From Acinetobacter guillouiae CIP 63.46 (GTDB lineage Bacteria > Pseudomonadota > Gammaproteobacteria > Pseudomonadales > Moraxellaceae), in assembly GCF_000368145.1 (NCBI RefSeq), contig NZ_KB849282.1:193791-257790 (forward strand): DNA of 64,000 nt, given 5' to 3'. Both the position numbers and the translations under genes were made by a program. The notes below the pieces were generated by a model, which worked only from the letters and a program-made list of their open reading frames with translations, ran no database searches and was not told the origin of the DNA. Each line of letters begins with the position of its first letter. Positions within the stretch are counted from its first letter, which is position 1. Below are positions 1-8,956 of this stretch, piece by piece.

Positions 1-77
<77 letters not shown>

Positions 78-121
78 TCAATGTTTTTTCAGCTGCTAAC
101 ACCAACAATCTGGTTCATTGT

Positions 122-206
122 TGGTGCGGAAGGGGGGACTTGAACCCCCACGCCCGAAAGCACTACCACCTCAAGGTAGCGTGTCTACCAATTCCACCAC
201 CACCGC
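122..206 (-). tRNA. tRNA-Leu (GAG)
   Basis: This 85-nt class II tRNA on the minus strand has an encoded CCA, a long variable arm and a 7-nt anticodon loop with GAG, reading CUU/CUC leucine codons. The acceptor stem has a U:U mismatch at the fifth pair. It lies 44 bases upstream of the initiator tRNA gene and just after the 3' end of secG, so it may be part of one transcript with tpiA-secG. Confidence 0.95.
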
Positions 207-259
207 AGCTGTGACGCATTCTAGTCGCATCATTCAGAAAAAGAAAGAACTAAATGGCA

Positions 260-601
260 TTATTCGCCAGTTTTTGGTGCAGTTGGTGAAGTTTCACCCG
301 TATTGGCTGGCGCAGCTGGTGTCGTTTGAGAACTGGTCTGTACAGATTTTAAACCATACGCATCCGAAGTTTGTTTTTTAGCAAACACCGCCAAACTTAA
401 ACTGGTGATAAAAAACAAAGCCGTGAGAATCGCAGTTAAACGAGTTAAAAAGCTTGCAGAACCTGAAGCACCAAATACTGTTGCAGCACCACCGCCACCA
501 AATGATGCACCTGCATCTGCACCCTTACCATGTTGAACGAGGATAAGCCCGATCATCAAAACGGCCAAGATGATATGTACAACCAGCACAAATGTATGCA
601 T
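260..601 (-). CDS. secG: Preprotein translocase subunit SecG
   Basis: SecG is the small inner-membrane subunit of the SecYEG channel and helps SecA-driven export. The 113-residue protein shows the family pattern: a first membrane helix at about residues 4-22 ending in LVQ, a Gly/Ala-rich loop containing [11 protein letters not shown] and TVFGASG at about 27-48, and a second helix at about 53-72. The C-terminal tail is rich in Thr, Ser and Pro and looks disordered. It starts 9 bases after the tpiA stop and is therefore co-transcribed with tpiA. Confidence 0.95.
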   Translation of the reverse strand: MHTFVLVVHIILAVLMIGLILVQHGKGADAGASFGGGGAATVFGASGSASFLTRLTAILTALFFITSLSLAVFAKKQTSDAYGLKSVQTSSQTTPAAPANTGETSPTAPKTGE

Positions 602-610
602 GCTGAACTC

Positions 611-1405
611 CTATTCTTCTGTTTTAGCAAATGCTTGAGCAATTTTATAAAATGACTCAGCATTAAGTGATGCACCACCAACCAGCGCACCGTTGATATC
701 TGGACAAGCAGCTAACTCTACTGCATTTTCAGGTTTGACACTACCGCCATACAAAATCGCTGTATGTTGAGCTTGGGCCGTAATTTGAGTTAAACCTTCG
801 CGAATTTTTGCATGCATTGTCTGAGCATCTTGTGGAGAGGCTGTTTTACCTGTTCCAATCGCCCAAATGGGTTCATAGGCAATCACAATATTGTGCCACT
901 GCTCTGCTTTTACAACCGCCGCGAGATCACAAATTTGTTGTAAGACCACTTGCTCTGCCTGCCCTGCTTCACGTTGTTCTAAGCTTTCACCTACACAATA
1001 AATCACTTGAAGCCCAGCATTTAAAGCATTTGATAATTTCGCTTTAATTTTTGCAACATCATCGCCAAAAATTTCTCGACGTTCTGAGTGACCAATCAAT
1101 ACATAATCAATCTGGCTGTCTTTGAGTAGTTCAGCACTCACTTCGCCGGTATAAGCGCCTGTGCCTGGTATTTGAGAAAGATCTTGTGCGACAACTTTGA
1201 CTGGTGAATGTGCATCTTTAAGTAATTTTTGCACAGACAGTAATGCAATAGAAATAGGCGCAACACCAATATGACATTGTTGTTCTGTAATCGGTGATTG
1301 TTGTAAATACTGATTTAAATCTTGAATGAGCTGTTGCGAATTCGCTTGCATTGGGTTCATTTTCCAATTGCCGACAACCCAAGGAGTAATAGTCGAACCC
1401 GACAT
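611..1405 (-). CDS. tpiA: Triosephosphate isomerase
   Basis: TpiA interconverts dihydroxyacetone phosphate and glyceraldehyde 3-phosphate in the cytoplasm. All catalytic parts are visible in the 264 residues: GNWKMN with Lys15, GHSERR with His106, the [11 protein letters not shown] loop with catalytic Glu178, and the phosphate-binding LYGGSV near the C terminus. The ATG start is preceded by AAAAGG about 9 bases upstream. An out-of-frame ATG just before it (1409) leads only to a shadow frame. secG follows in the same operon. Confidence 0.97.
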   Translation of the reverse strand: MSGSTITPWVVGNWKMNPMQANSQQLIQDLNQYLQQSPITEQQCHIGVAPISIALLSVQKLLKDAHSPVKVVAQDLSQIPGTGAYTGEVSAELLKDSQIDYVLIGHSERREIFGDDVAKIKAKLSNALNAGLQVIYCVGESLEQREAGQAEQVVLQQICDLAAVVKAEQWHNIVIAYEPIWAIGTGKTASPQDAQTMHAKIREGLTQITAQAQHTAILYGGSVKPENAVELAACPDINGALVGGASLNAESFYKIAQAFAKTEE

Positions 1406-1633
1406 ACATCTAACCTTTTATCGAAAATGTGCACATTCTACACGGAATTTATATTTTTAAAGTATTTTTTCTTTATCAATTCAGTCATCTCATTTAAAGT
1501 TATAACTTAATATAAAGCAAAGAAACATAAATCATTTCAAAGATAATGTTAAAAAGCCTGATTGGCTCAAGTTATTTTCAAATATGTTTCTATAAAAAAT
1601 ACGTTTAATTCTAGATATTTCTAAGGATCATCG

Positions 1634-1639
1634 TATAAT
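1634..1639 (+). promoter_or_regulatory. Candidate -10 box upstream of pilB
   Basis: A perfect TATAAT lies about 45 bases before the pilB start in the 277-base tpiA/pilB spacer, which is very AT-rich. No good -35 hexamer is seen at 16-18 bases, so this is only a weak promoter call. Confidence 0.3.
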
Positions 1640-1682
1640 TTTCGTATTCAAATTATAAAATGAAATTTAATGTGTTTTGGGG

Positions 1683-3398
1683 ATGTCTATGCAAAATGGT
1701 TCACCTAAGTTTTCGGGGTATATCCGTCGCTTAGTCGACGAAGGTTTTTTATCTGCCCAGCAAATGAAAGATGCGCTGAGTAATGCTCAAAAAAATAAAG
1801 TGAGTATTGTTGCCTATCTCAGTGAAAAACTAAATATACCGCCACTGATCATTGCTGAAATGATCTCCCAAGAATTTGGAGAACCCATTTTTGATCTGGA
1901 CAGCTTTAATCCTGAAATGCTGCCCAAGGAGCTTATTGAGCCAAATTTAGTCACTAAACATAAAGTGATTCCTTTGGTACAACGTGGCAATATTTTATAT
2001 GTCGCCACCAGTGATCCGACCAATATAGAAGCGCTGGATGCCATTCGTTTTAACTGCGGTCTGAATATTGAACCGATCATTGTTGAACATCATAAATTAG
2101 AAAAATATTTAGAAAAGCACTTTACTGTAGAGGAAAGCTTTAATTTTGGTGATGAAGATTTTGACGTTGATATCATTGCCACTGATGACAATCCTCCATC
2201 AAAAGATGATGACGATGAGGCTTCAGAAGAAGAAGCACCTATTGTTAAATATATCAATAAACTCTTGATCGATGCGATTCGTATGGGTGCATCAGATTTA
2301 CACTTTGAACCTTATGAAAAAAGTTATCGGGTGCGTTATCGTGTAGATGGTGTACTGAGAACCATTACCAATCCGCCCTTACAATTGGCAAGTCGTTTGG
2401 CATCCCGCTTAAAAGTGATGTCTAGAATGGATATTTCAGAAAAGCGTGTTCCACAAGATGGTCGTATTAAGTTAAAACTCTCAAAAACCAAAGCCATTGA
2501 TTTTCGTGTGAACTCATTACCGACATTATTTGGCGAAAAATTGGTACTGCGTATTCTTGATCCTTCCAGTGCCATGTTGGGTATTGATGCATTGGGTTAT
2601 GAAGAAAAGCAAAAAGCACTATTTATGGAAGCCTTAGAAAAACCTCAAGGCATGTTACTCATTACAGGACCCACGGGTTCAGGTAAAACTGTTTCTCTCT
2701 ATACGGGCTTAAATATCCTCAATACAGAAAGTTCAAATATTTCCACAGCCGAAGATCCAGTCGAAATTAACTTGGAAGGGATCAATCAAGTCAATGTCAA
2801 TCTTAAAGCAGGCCTCACATTTTCTGTGGCACTAAAATCATTCCTACGTCAAGATCCAGACATTATCATGGTCGGTGAGATCCGTGACCTCGAAACTGCT
2901 GAAATTGCGATCAAGGCGGCTCAAACGGGGCATATGGTGATGTCTACCCTACATACCAACAGCGCACCTGAAACATTAACCCGTTTACGTAATATGGGCG
3001 TGCCTTCCTTTAACATTGCCACTTCAGTCAATCTTGTGATTGCACAACGGTTGGCAAGACGTTTATGTAATCATTGTAAAGCACCCGTTGAAATCCCTAG
3101 ACAAAGTCTGTTAGAAATGGGCTTTACCGAACAAGACTTAAGCAATCCTGACTTACAAATTTTCCAACCTGTGGGCTGTAGTGAATGCCGTGAAGGCTAT
3201 AAAGGTCGTGTCGGGATCTACGAAGTGATGAAGGTAACACCTGAAATTTCAAAAATTATCATGGAAGATGGCAATGCACTTCAAATTGCAGCGGCATCGG
3301 AGAAATTGGGGTTTGATAATCTAAGACGTTCAGGCTTAATTAAAGTCATCAATGGTTTAACTTCTTTACAAGAAATTAACCGTGTGACCAGCGAATAA
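1683..3398 (+). CDS. pilB: Type IV pilus assembly ATPase PilB
   Basis: PilB is the cytoplasmic hexameric ATPase that drives pilus extension. The protein has an N-terminal T2SSE domain (about 1-150), an acidic linker (DDDDEASEEE), and the GspE-type ATPase core with Walker A GPTGSGKT at about residue 329, Walker B around DPDIIMVGEIRD and a His-box HTNSAPET. A zinc tetracysteine motif (CNHC at about 462 and CSEC) is present. The start is uncertain: ATG 1683 matches the usual family length, but the GGGG Shine-Dalgarno sits better before ATG 1689. A longer TTG frame from 1677 is unlikely. pilC follows after 24 bases. Confidence 0.96.
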   Translation: MSMQNGSPKFSGYIRRLVDEGFLSAQQMKDALSNAQKNKVSIVAYLSEKLNIPPLIIAEMISQEFGEPIFDLDSFNPEMLPKELIEPNLVTKHKVIPLVQRGNILYVATSDPTNIEALDAIRFNCGLNIEPIIVEHHKLEKYLEKHFTVEESFNFGDEDFDVDIIATDDNPPSKDDDDEASEEEAPIVKYINKLLIDAIRMGASDLHFEPYEKSYRVRYRVDGVLRTITNPPLQLASRLASRLKVMSRMDISEKRVPQDGRIKLKLSKTKAIDFRVNSLPTLFGEKLVLRILDPSSAMLGIDALGYEEKQKALFMEALEKPQGMLLITGPTGSGKTVSLYTGLNILNTESSNISTAEDPVEINLEGINQVNVNLKAGLTFSVALKSFLRQDPDIIMVGEIRDLETAEIAIKAAQTGHMVMSTLHTNSAPETLTRLRNMGVPSFNIATSVNLVIAQRLARRLCNHCKAPVEIPRQSLLEMGFTEQDLSNPDLQIFQPVGCSECREGYKGRVGIYEVMKVTPEISKIIMEDGNALQIAAASEKLGFDNLRRSGLIKVINGLTSLQEINRVTSE

Positions 3399-3422
3399 AT
3401 ATAATCAATATTCAAGGAAATT

Positions 3423-4658
3423 ATGATGGCAGCTAAAAAAGCTCAAATGATGCCTACATTTGCTTATGACGGGGTTGATCGTAAAGGGATCAAGGTCAAA
3501 GGGGAACTACCTTCACGTAATATGGCGCTTGCCAAAGTCACCCTACGTAAACAAGGCATTACCATTAAAACTATTCGAGAAAAAAGGAAAAATATTCTTG
3601 AAGGTTTAATGAAAAAAGGCATATCCACTTTAGATATTACCATTTTCACACGACAACTCGCCACAATGATGAAAGCAGGTGTTCCTTTAGTACAAAGCTT
3701 TGAAATCGTTGCAGAAGGACTAGAAAATCCCTCTATGCGTGAAATTGTACTCGGGATTAAAAGTGAGGTTGAAGGAGGCAATACATTTGCTGGTGCGTTA
3801 AGAAAATATCCACGCTACTTTGATAACTTATTTTGCTCTTTGGTCGAATCTGGCGAACAATCGGGCGCCTTAGAAACCATGCTCGATCGGGTGGCAATTT
3901 ACAAGGAAAAGAGTGAACTTCTTAAACAAAAAATTAAAAAGGCCATGAAATATCCAATCTCGGTCATCGTTGTTGCGATCATTGTTACCATTATTTTAAT
4001 GGTAAAAGTTGTGCCTGTGTTTCAGGAATTATTTAACTCCTTTGGTGCAGATCTACCTGCTTTTACCCAACTTGTCGTCAATATGTCGAACTGGATGCAA
4101 AAATATTGGTTTATTCTAATCCTTTTTATTGGTGTCGTAATTACTGCTTTTTTAGAAGCAAAAAAGCGTAGTAAAAAATTCCAAAATTTTTTAGATCGTA
4201 CAGCACTGAAACTGCCTATTTTGGGTGATCTGGTCTATAAAGCCATTATTGCCCGTTATAGCCGTACACTTGCCACGACATTTGCAGCAGGGGTACCGCT
4301 CATTGAAGCGTTAGAATCCACCGCAGGTGCAACCAATAATGTAGTTTATGAACAAGCGGTAATGAAAATTCGCGAGGATGTCGCCACTGGGCAACAACTA
4401 AATTTTGCCATGCGTGCAACCAATAAGTTCCCCTCTATGGCTATTCAAATGGTGGCAATTGGTGAAGAATCGGGTGCATTGGATGCGATGTTAGATAAAG
4501 TTGCGTCACATTTTGAAAATGAGGTCGATAATGCCGTGGATGGCTTAACTTCAATGATGGAGCCTTTAATTATGGCGATATTAGGTGTACTTGTGGGTGG
4601 CCTAGTGATTGCGATGTATCTGCCTATATTCCAAATGGGTTCAGTGGTTGGTGGATAA
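3423..4658 (+). CDS. pilC: Type IV pilus inner-membrane platform protein PilC
   Basis: PilC is the polytopic inner-membrane platform on which PilB acts. The 411 residues contain two T2SSF repeats (about 70-195 and 272-397), each with the conserved pattern around the 'GVPL' and 'ESGALdaML' segments. Hydrophobic helices occur at about 177-200, 225-245 and 380-405. The start has AAGGA a few bases upstream; a second ATG follows immediately. The stop codon overlaps the pilD start by one base, showing tight translational coupling. Confidence 0.96.
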   Translation: MMAAKKAQMMPTFAYDGVDRKGIKVKGELPSRNMALAKVTLRKQGITIKTIREKRKNILEGLMKKGISTLDITIFTRQLATMMKAGVPLVQSFEIVAEGLENPSMREIVLGIKSEVEGGNTFAGALRKYPRYFDNLFCSLVESGEQSGALETMLDRVAIYKEKSELLKQKIKKAMKYPISVIVVAIIVTIILMVKVVPVFQELFNSFGADLPAFTQLVVNMSNWMQKYWFILILFIGVVITAFLEAKKRSKKFQNFLDRTALKLPILGDLVYKAIIARYSRTLATTFAAGVPLIEALESTAGATNNVVYEQAVMKIREDVATGQQLNFAMRATNKFPSMAIQMVAIGEESGALDAMLDKVASHFENEVDNAVDGLTSMMEPLIMAILGVLVGGLVIAMYLPIFQMGSVVGG

Positions 4659-5542
4659 TGATGAATATGTTCAATGATTTGTTAAATTTCCTTATTCAAT
4701 CACCAACAGCACTCTATTTGACAGTTGGTGTTTTAGGGCTATGTGTTGGTAGTTTTTTAAATGTAGTGATTTATCGCACCCCCAAGATGATGGAAAAAGA
4801 GTGGCGACAGGAATGGCATGCAGAATGCCAACTACTGGCAGGCTCACAACAGATTGTGATTGATGAAGAGAAACTCAGCCTGAGTCAACCAGCCTCTACC
4901 TGTCCCAAATGCAAAACTCCAATTCGTTGGTATCAAAATATCCCCATTATCAGTTGGTTGGCTTTAAGAGGCAAATGCGCTTCGTGTCAAAACCCGATTA
5001 GCATCCGTTATCCATTTGTTGAGCTTTTGACTGCGGTGTGTTCATTAACAGTCGTTGTTGTTTATGGCCCCACTTTAGAAATGGTTTTTGGTGTACTACT
5101 GACTTGGGTACTGATTACACTTACCTTTATTGATTTTGACACTCAGTTACTTCCAGATCGATTTACCTTAACCTTGGCGGCAATAGGTTTAGGTATTAAC
5201 TCATATGATCTCTATACAACAGCAAGTGCGGCAATTTGGGGTTATATTATCGGTTTCCTATGTCTTTGGATTGTCTACTATCTATTCAAAATAGTGACAG
5301 GCAAAGAAGGCATGGGCTATGGTGACTTTAAGCTGCTTGCTGCACTTGGCGCGTGGATGGGGCCATTGATGTTACCGTTAATTATCCTACTGTCTTCTGT
5401 AGTGGGTGCGATCATTGGTATTATTTTACTTAAGATTCGTAAAGAAAATGTGCCTTTTGCCTTTGGTCCTTATATCGCAATTGCAGGATGGATTGCATTT
5501 TTATGGGGTGAGCAAATTATGAAAGTATATTTGGGTCAATAA
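4658..5542 (+). CDS. pilD: Prepilin peptidase / N-methyltransferase PilD
   Basis: PilD cleaves the leader of type IV prepilins and methylates the new N-terminal phenylalanine in the inner membrane. The protein has the bifunctional architecture: an N-terminal methylase domain with a zinc tetracysteine (Cys82, Cys85, Cys107, Cys110) and an A24 aspartyl peptidase domain with Asp159 in FIDFDTQLLPD and Asp223 in GYGDFK. At least seven membrane segments are evident. Length 294 is normal. It overlaps pilC by one base; a second ATG at 4661 is possible. Confidence 0.96.
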   Translation: MMNMFNDLLNFLIQSPTALYLTVGVLGLCVGSFLNVVIYRTPKMMEKEWRQEWHAECQLLAGSQQIVIDEEKLSLSQPASTCPKCKTPIRWYQNIPIISWLALRGKCASCQNPISIRYPFVELLTAVCSLTVVVVYGPTLEMVFGVLLTWVLITLTFIDFDTQLLPDRFTLTLAAIGLGINSYDLYTTASAAIWGYIIGFLCLWIVYYLFKIVTGKEGMGYGDFKLLAALGAWMGPLMLPLIILLSSVVGAIIGIILLKIRKENVPFAFGPYIAIAGWIAFLWGEQIMKVYLGQ

Positions 5543-5568
5543 TTTCAACACAGTATTAGGAATGCGCA

Positions 5569-6168
5569 ATGACGTTTATCTTGGGTTTAACAGGTGGAAT
5601 TGGTAGCGGTAAATCCGCAGCAAGTCAGTGGTTTGAAACCCAAGGGATTACAGTTGTTGATGCTGATATTGTTGCAAGAGAAATTGTTGAAAAAGGACAA
5701 CCAGCACTTCAAAAAATTAAAGAGGTTTTTGGGGATTGGGTATTATTAAGCAATGGTGAACTTGATCGTCGTGCATTGAGAGAACATATTTTTAAAGACC
5801 CATTAGCACGACAACAACTGGAATCGATTACCCATCCTGCGATTCGTGCTGAGATTATTCGACAATTACAAGCAGCAACCAGCCCTTATGTGATTTTGGT
5901 TTCACCACTACTGTTTGAGACCAACCAATATGAACTCACTCAGCACACGCTACTGATTGATGCCAGTGAAGACATGCAAATCTTACGTGCTTCACAACGA
6001 GATGGCCAATCCATCGAACAAATTCAAAAAATTATTGCAGCCCAAATGCCGCGTCATGAAAAACAAAAATTAGCAGATGATATTGTGCTAAATAACGGGC
6101 ATATTGATCATCTATATGCAAAATTAGAATCTTTACATCAACAGTATCTTAAACAGGTACAGCAGTAA
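5569..6168 (+). CDS. coaE: Dephospho-CoA kinase
   Basis: CoaE phosphorylates dephospho-CoA in the last step of coenzyme A synthesis. The 199-residue protein starts with the P-loop GLTGGIGSGKS (residues 6-16), followed by DADIVAREIV, and shows the THPAIR and VSPLLFE motifs of the family. It follows pilD by 26 bases. The pilBCD-coaE order is common in gammaproteobacteria, so coaE is probably co-transcribed with the pilus genes although its function is unrelated. Confidence 0.96.
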   Translation: MTFILGLTGGIGSGKSAASQWFETQGITVVDADIVAREIVEKGQPALQKIKEVFGDWVLLSNGELDRRALREHIFKDPLARQQLESITHPAIRAEIIRQLQAATSPYVILVSPLLFETNQYELTQHTLLIDASEDMQILRASQRDGQSIEQIQKIIAAQMPRHEKQKLADDIVLNNGHIDHLYAKLESLHQQYLKQVQQ

Positions 6169-6236
6169 ATTGTGTGTCTCATCATTTTAAAATAGGTTTC
6201 TATCAATCAATTTTGTATCGATTTAACCTGTTTGAT

Positions 6237-7148
6237 CTATTTCTTCTCGTCCAACTGCTTTTGCAAACTGTCTTTATGTGTCAACCAACGCCACGGTTGT
6301 AAAGCACCAATGCCCATACCAATCAAACCACACAGCATTGCAAGGCTTATCGGTTCATTTAACAAGGGTACGGCGATAATTGCGGCAATAAAAGGGGCAA
6401 GTGTAACGATACTGCCTGTTTTAAAAGCACCTAATCGTTTAATTGCTTCAACATAGGCCAAAGTCGCAATGATCACCACAAAAATACCGTGAAACAACGT
6501 TTGCATGACCAAATGTGCTGTGGACACTTGATCTAAATGTTTAGGCAAAAACAACAAATAAATTGGGACATAAACGATCGCTGACCAAATCGCAACACCT
6601 GCCATGGCGTGCCATGCGGATAGTTGCCATTGACGCAGTAATACAGTAAAAGTCCCCCACCAAATTGCACTGATAAAAAACAGTAAATCACCAATACCAA
6701 AAGCAACGCCTGTTTCGCTATACATCAAAAAACTCATCACAGCAATCGCAGAGAGCATGATGATTAAACTGATCCATATATGTTTATCAAATGGTTGGCG
6801 ATAAAGTAAAAAACCAGCTAAAGCTGTACACAATGGAATACAGCCATTTAAAAAAATGGCAGCATGCGCCGCAGGGACAAAGTGAAACGCGCTATATGAC
6901 GTCAAACAATAGGCAACACCGCCAATCATCGCCAAAATAAACGGTTGTTTGTTAAATAGAAAAGCCGTGTCTTTTTTATAGATTAAAATCGGCATCAGAA
7001 TACAAAATGCCAAAGAAAAGCGTAATGCGGTGATATCCCATGGACTGATATGCCAAATTGCATTCAGTCTTGAGGTAATCGTAAAACCTCCCCAAATACA
7101 CATTGTAATGGCGACAAACATGTAGCCTTGGGTACGGGAGGTCATCAT
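6237..7148 (-). CDS. EamA/DMT-superfamily permease
   Basis: This 303-residue, very hydrophobic protein has ten predicted membrane helices in two five-helix halves, the layout of the drug/metabolite (EamA) exporter superfamily. Family marks include a Trp-Gly-rich first helix (CIWGGFTITSR), ALRFSLAF in the second helix and the EPIS motif before the last helices. The substrate cannot be told from sequence. It is convergent with coaE (68-base gap) and lies 38 bases downstream of rlmB on the same strand, so it might be transcribed with rlmB. Confidence 0.85.
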   Translation of the reverse strand: MMTSRTQGYMFVAITMCIWGGFTITSRLNAIWHISPWDITALRFSLAFCILMPILIYKKDTAFLFNKQPFILAMIGGVAYCLTSYSAFHFVPAAHAAIFLNGCIPLCTALAGFLLYRQPFDKHIWISLIIMLSAIAVMSFLMYSETGVAFGIGDLLFFISAIWWGTFTVLLRQWQLSAWHAMAGVAIWSAIVYVPIYLLFLPKHLDQVSTAHLVMQTLFHGIFVVIIATLAYVEAIKRLGAFKTGSIVTLAPFIAAIIAVPLLNEPISLAMLCGLIGMGIGALQPWRWLTHKDSLQKQLDEKK

Positions 7149-7186
7149 GTTGCTTCTCTAATCTTACCGATATAATTTAAATTAAA

Positions 7187-7942
7187 TTATTCACTTTGTT
7201 GACGTTGACGGCATGCCTCATACAACGCCATACCAGTAGCCACACTTACATTTAAGCTTTGTAAGTTTCCAGCCATCGGAATAAATACAGTTTGATCACA
7301 TTGCGATTGGGTGATTGGACGCAATCCAGTATCCTCCGCACCCATCACCACACATACCGGTGTTCCTGTAAAATCAAACTTCTGAATAGGCAACGCCTTT
7401 TCATCAAGCATAGTGCCGACCACACGAACATTATAATTTTCTTTGATTTGTCCAAGCGTACGCGCCAAATTGGTGACTTGAATAAACTTCACCTTTTCAG
7501 CACCGCCTGCTGCAACTTTACGGGCAGTCGGGGTTAGTGTTGCTGCACGGTCTCGCGGAACAATCACCGCCTCTACACCCATAGCTGCCGCTGTACGGAT
7601 ACATGCACCCAGATTATGCGGATCAGTGATATGGTCTAAAGCCAACAATAAAGGTTGCTGGCTTGACTCTAGAAGCTGATCTAAATCTTTTTCATTTAAT
7701 ACAGGATGTGGGCGAACAGCTGCGACCACGCCTTGGTGAAAAGGTTGACCTGCCAACTTTTCCAAGCTGTCACGACTTGCTTTTTGGACACTGATTCCAA
7801 AAGGCTCTGCAAGCTGGAGAATGCGCTGTAAACGCTGATCATCACGACCTTTTAAGGTAAATAAGGTTAAAACACGTTCAGGTTCTAACTCCAATAATGA
7901 CTCCACTGAATGAACGCCATAATAATATTCGGACTTCGCCAT
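7187..7942 (-). CDS. rlmB: 23S rRNA (guanosine-2'-O)-methyltransferase RlmB
   Basis: RlmB methylates the ribose of G2251 in the peptidyl-transferase region of 23S rRNA. The protein has an N-terminal substrate-binding domain (YYGVHSVESLL) and a C-terminal SPOUT knot with HITDPHNLGACIRTA, VMGAEDTGLRP and SLNVSVATGMALYEA. The start is placed at the ATG 7942 (MAKSEYY), which has GAGG seven bases upstream; the seven extra residues of the open frame to 7963 lack such a site. Length 251 fits the family. Confidence 0.95.
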   Translation of the reverse strand: MAKSEYYYGVHSVESLLELEPERVLTLFTLKGRDDQRLQRILQLAEPFGISVQKASRDSLEKLAGQPFHQGVVAAVRPHPVLNEKDLDQLLESSQQPLLLALDHITDPHNLGACIRTAAAMGVEAVIVPRDRAATLTPTARKVAAGGAEKVKFIQVTNLARTLGQIKENYNVRVVGTMLDEKALPIQKFDFTGTPVCVVMGAEDTGLRPITQSQCDQTVFIPMAGNLQSLNVSVATGMALYEACRQRQQSE

Positions 7943-7974
7943 GAACAACCTCATTAACAACATGATGATAGAAA

Positions 7975-8007
7975 TGAAAAATCCTGCAAAGCCAACTTTA
8001 CAGGATT
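7975..8007 (-). terminator. Rho-independent terminator of ppnP
   Basis: Read on the minus strand, AATCCTG and CAGGATT plus an AAAG/CTTT inner stem (joined by a G-U pair) form a 12-bp hairpin with a 4-base loop, followed by five T residues. It lies between ppnP and rlmB and suggests that the two are separate transcription units. Confidence 0.75.
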
Positions 8008-8102
8008 CTATTTGATGCTTTAGTTTAACCGATTTCGCTTAAAAATTCTTTGCTTAATTTAAAAACGATAGGATAGATATGCTTTAAGCAAAGCTTTTTT
8101 CA

Positions 8103-8426
8103 TTAGCCTTCTAAATGGCAAACGTAGTCTAAAACATCATCCGTTTCAATTTTAAAACGACTATTACCAGGCACATAGAATGACTGACCTGCGCGGAACA
8201 ACTCACTTTCTTCACTGTCTGCGATTTTAACGCGACATTCACCAGAAATAATTTCCATGCGTTCAGGCACATGTGTTTCAAATGTTAAAGCTTCTTCTGT
8301 TGGAAGAATGACCCCTAAAGTCTTTTTGGTTCCGTCTTCAAACTGCACAGTGTGGCTAATACATAAACCGCCAAAATATACATTAGATTTTTTAACTACT
8401 GATACATGATCATACTGAGCTGACAT
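8103..8426 (-). CDS. ppnP: Pyrimidine/purine nucleoside phosphorylase (DUF1255)
   Basis: PpnP proteins (E. coli YaiE family) phosphorolyse a broad range of nucleosides to free base and ribose 1-phosphate. This is a short cupin: family features are KKSNVYFGG and HTVQF near the N terminus, the [11 protein letters not shown] strand and the [15 protein letters not shown] cupin motif. The start is ATG 8426 (MSAQYDH), which has GGAGA six bases upstream; the frame open to 8450 is not supported. The result is 107 residues, near the usual 94-105. It is transcribed alone, ending in the hairpin at 7975-8007. Confidence 0.9.
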   Translation of the reverse strand: MSAQYDHVSVVKKSNVYFGGLCISHTVQFEDGTKKTLGVILPTEEALTFETHVPERMEIISGECRVKIADSEESELFRAGQSFYVPGNSRFKIETDDVLDYVCHLEG

Positions 8427-8511
8427 GCGTATTCTCCAGATAATGCGCATTTATAAAAATTATGTTCGATGTAGTTTAATGTTGCTCCGCAAACTAATCA
8501 ATCTATGTTTT

Positions 8512-8575
8512 TAAGCTTAAGCTATTTCTATTTTTAGTCTGTTTTATCAGTTCGCTTAGATCAAAGCTTAAGCTT
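8512..8575. repeat. Two copies of the palindrome AAGCTTAAGCT(T)
   Basis: AAGCTTAAGCT occurs at 8513-8523 and again at 8564-8574, exactly 51 bases apart (about five helical turns). Each copy is self-complementary. The position between the divergent ppnP and recN promoters suits a paired operator, but no regulator is known. Confidence 0.5.
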
Positions 8576-8874
8576 CTCTAACAATAAAGACCCAAAACCA
8601 CAATACTTGTCACCAAGCATGCCCACCCAATGCACGATCAATTCATTCCCTACTTAGACTGAAGAAATGTCTTGTTTCAATATTGGCCGATAAAAGATGC
8701 AGATCAATAGATTCAAATGTCTATTGCATAAAATCAGTCATAAAAAATCTAGATACCTGCTTCATTTTTTATTTAATTCAATAAGATTTATCTATTTTGA
8801 TGTTTTTACTGGCAACTTAAGCAAAGGAAATTACATTTTCATATTAAAATTATTTAGAATGCTTAAAATTACTT

Positions 8875-8888
8875 CGTATTAGAATACG
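8875..8888. promoter_or_regulatory. Inverted repeat upstream of recN
   Basis: CGTATT and AATACG are separated by two bases, 68 bases before the recN start. It could be an operator for a dimeric repressor. It does not match the E. coli LexA box. Function is unproven. Confidence 0.35.
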
Positions 8889-8956
8889 TTCTGACTTGTG
8901 ACCACAACAAAACTTCACTATCTTAGAACTTCACCGTTCGCAGCTTGGATGCGTTT

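Larger units (their letters stand above)
8427..8956. other. Long divergent spacer ppnP/recN
   Basis: This 530-base AT-rich spacer separates two divergent genes and holds no convincing gene; a 61-codon open frame at 8697-8882 has low-complexity composition and no ribosome site. It does hold two copies of a 12-bp palindrome (8512-8523 and 8564-8575), a 7-bp inverted repeat CAATAGA/TCTATTG (8705-8726) and the inverted repeat CGTATT-AG-AATACG (8875-8888) before recN. These are listed separately or in the findings. Confidence 0.6.

Noticed and set aside
118-381. Open frame across the tRNA-Leu gene on the plus strand
   Set aside because: It runs over a tRNA and antisense to secG; its composition is not protein-like and there is no ribosome site.
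8697-8882. 61-codon open frame in the ppnP/recN spacer
   Set aside because: Low-complexity Phe/Ile/Lys-rich translation without ribosome site or likely homology; AT-rich spacer produces such frames.
8876-8920. E. coli-type LexA box before recN
   Set aside because: No CTGT-N8-ACAG pattern is present; a GTTCTGAC word alone is not enough.
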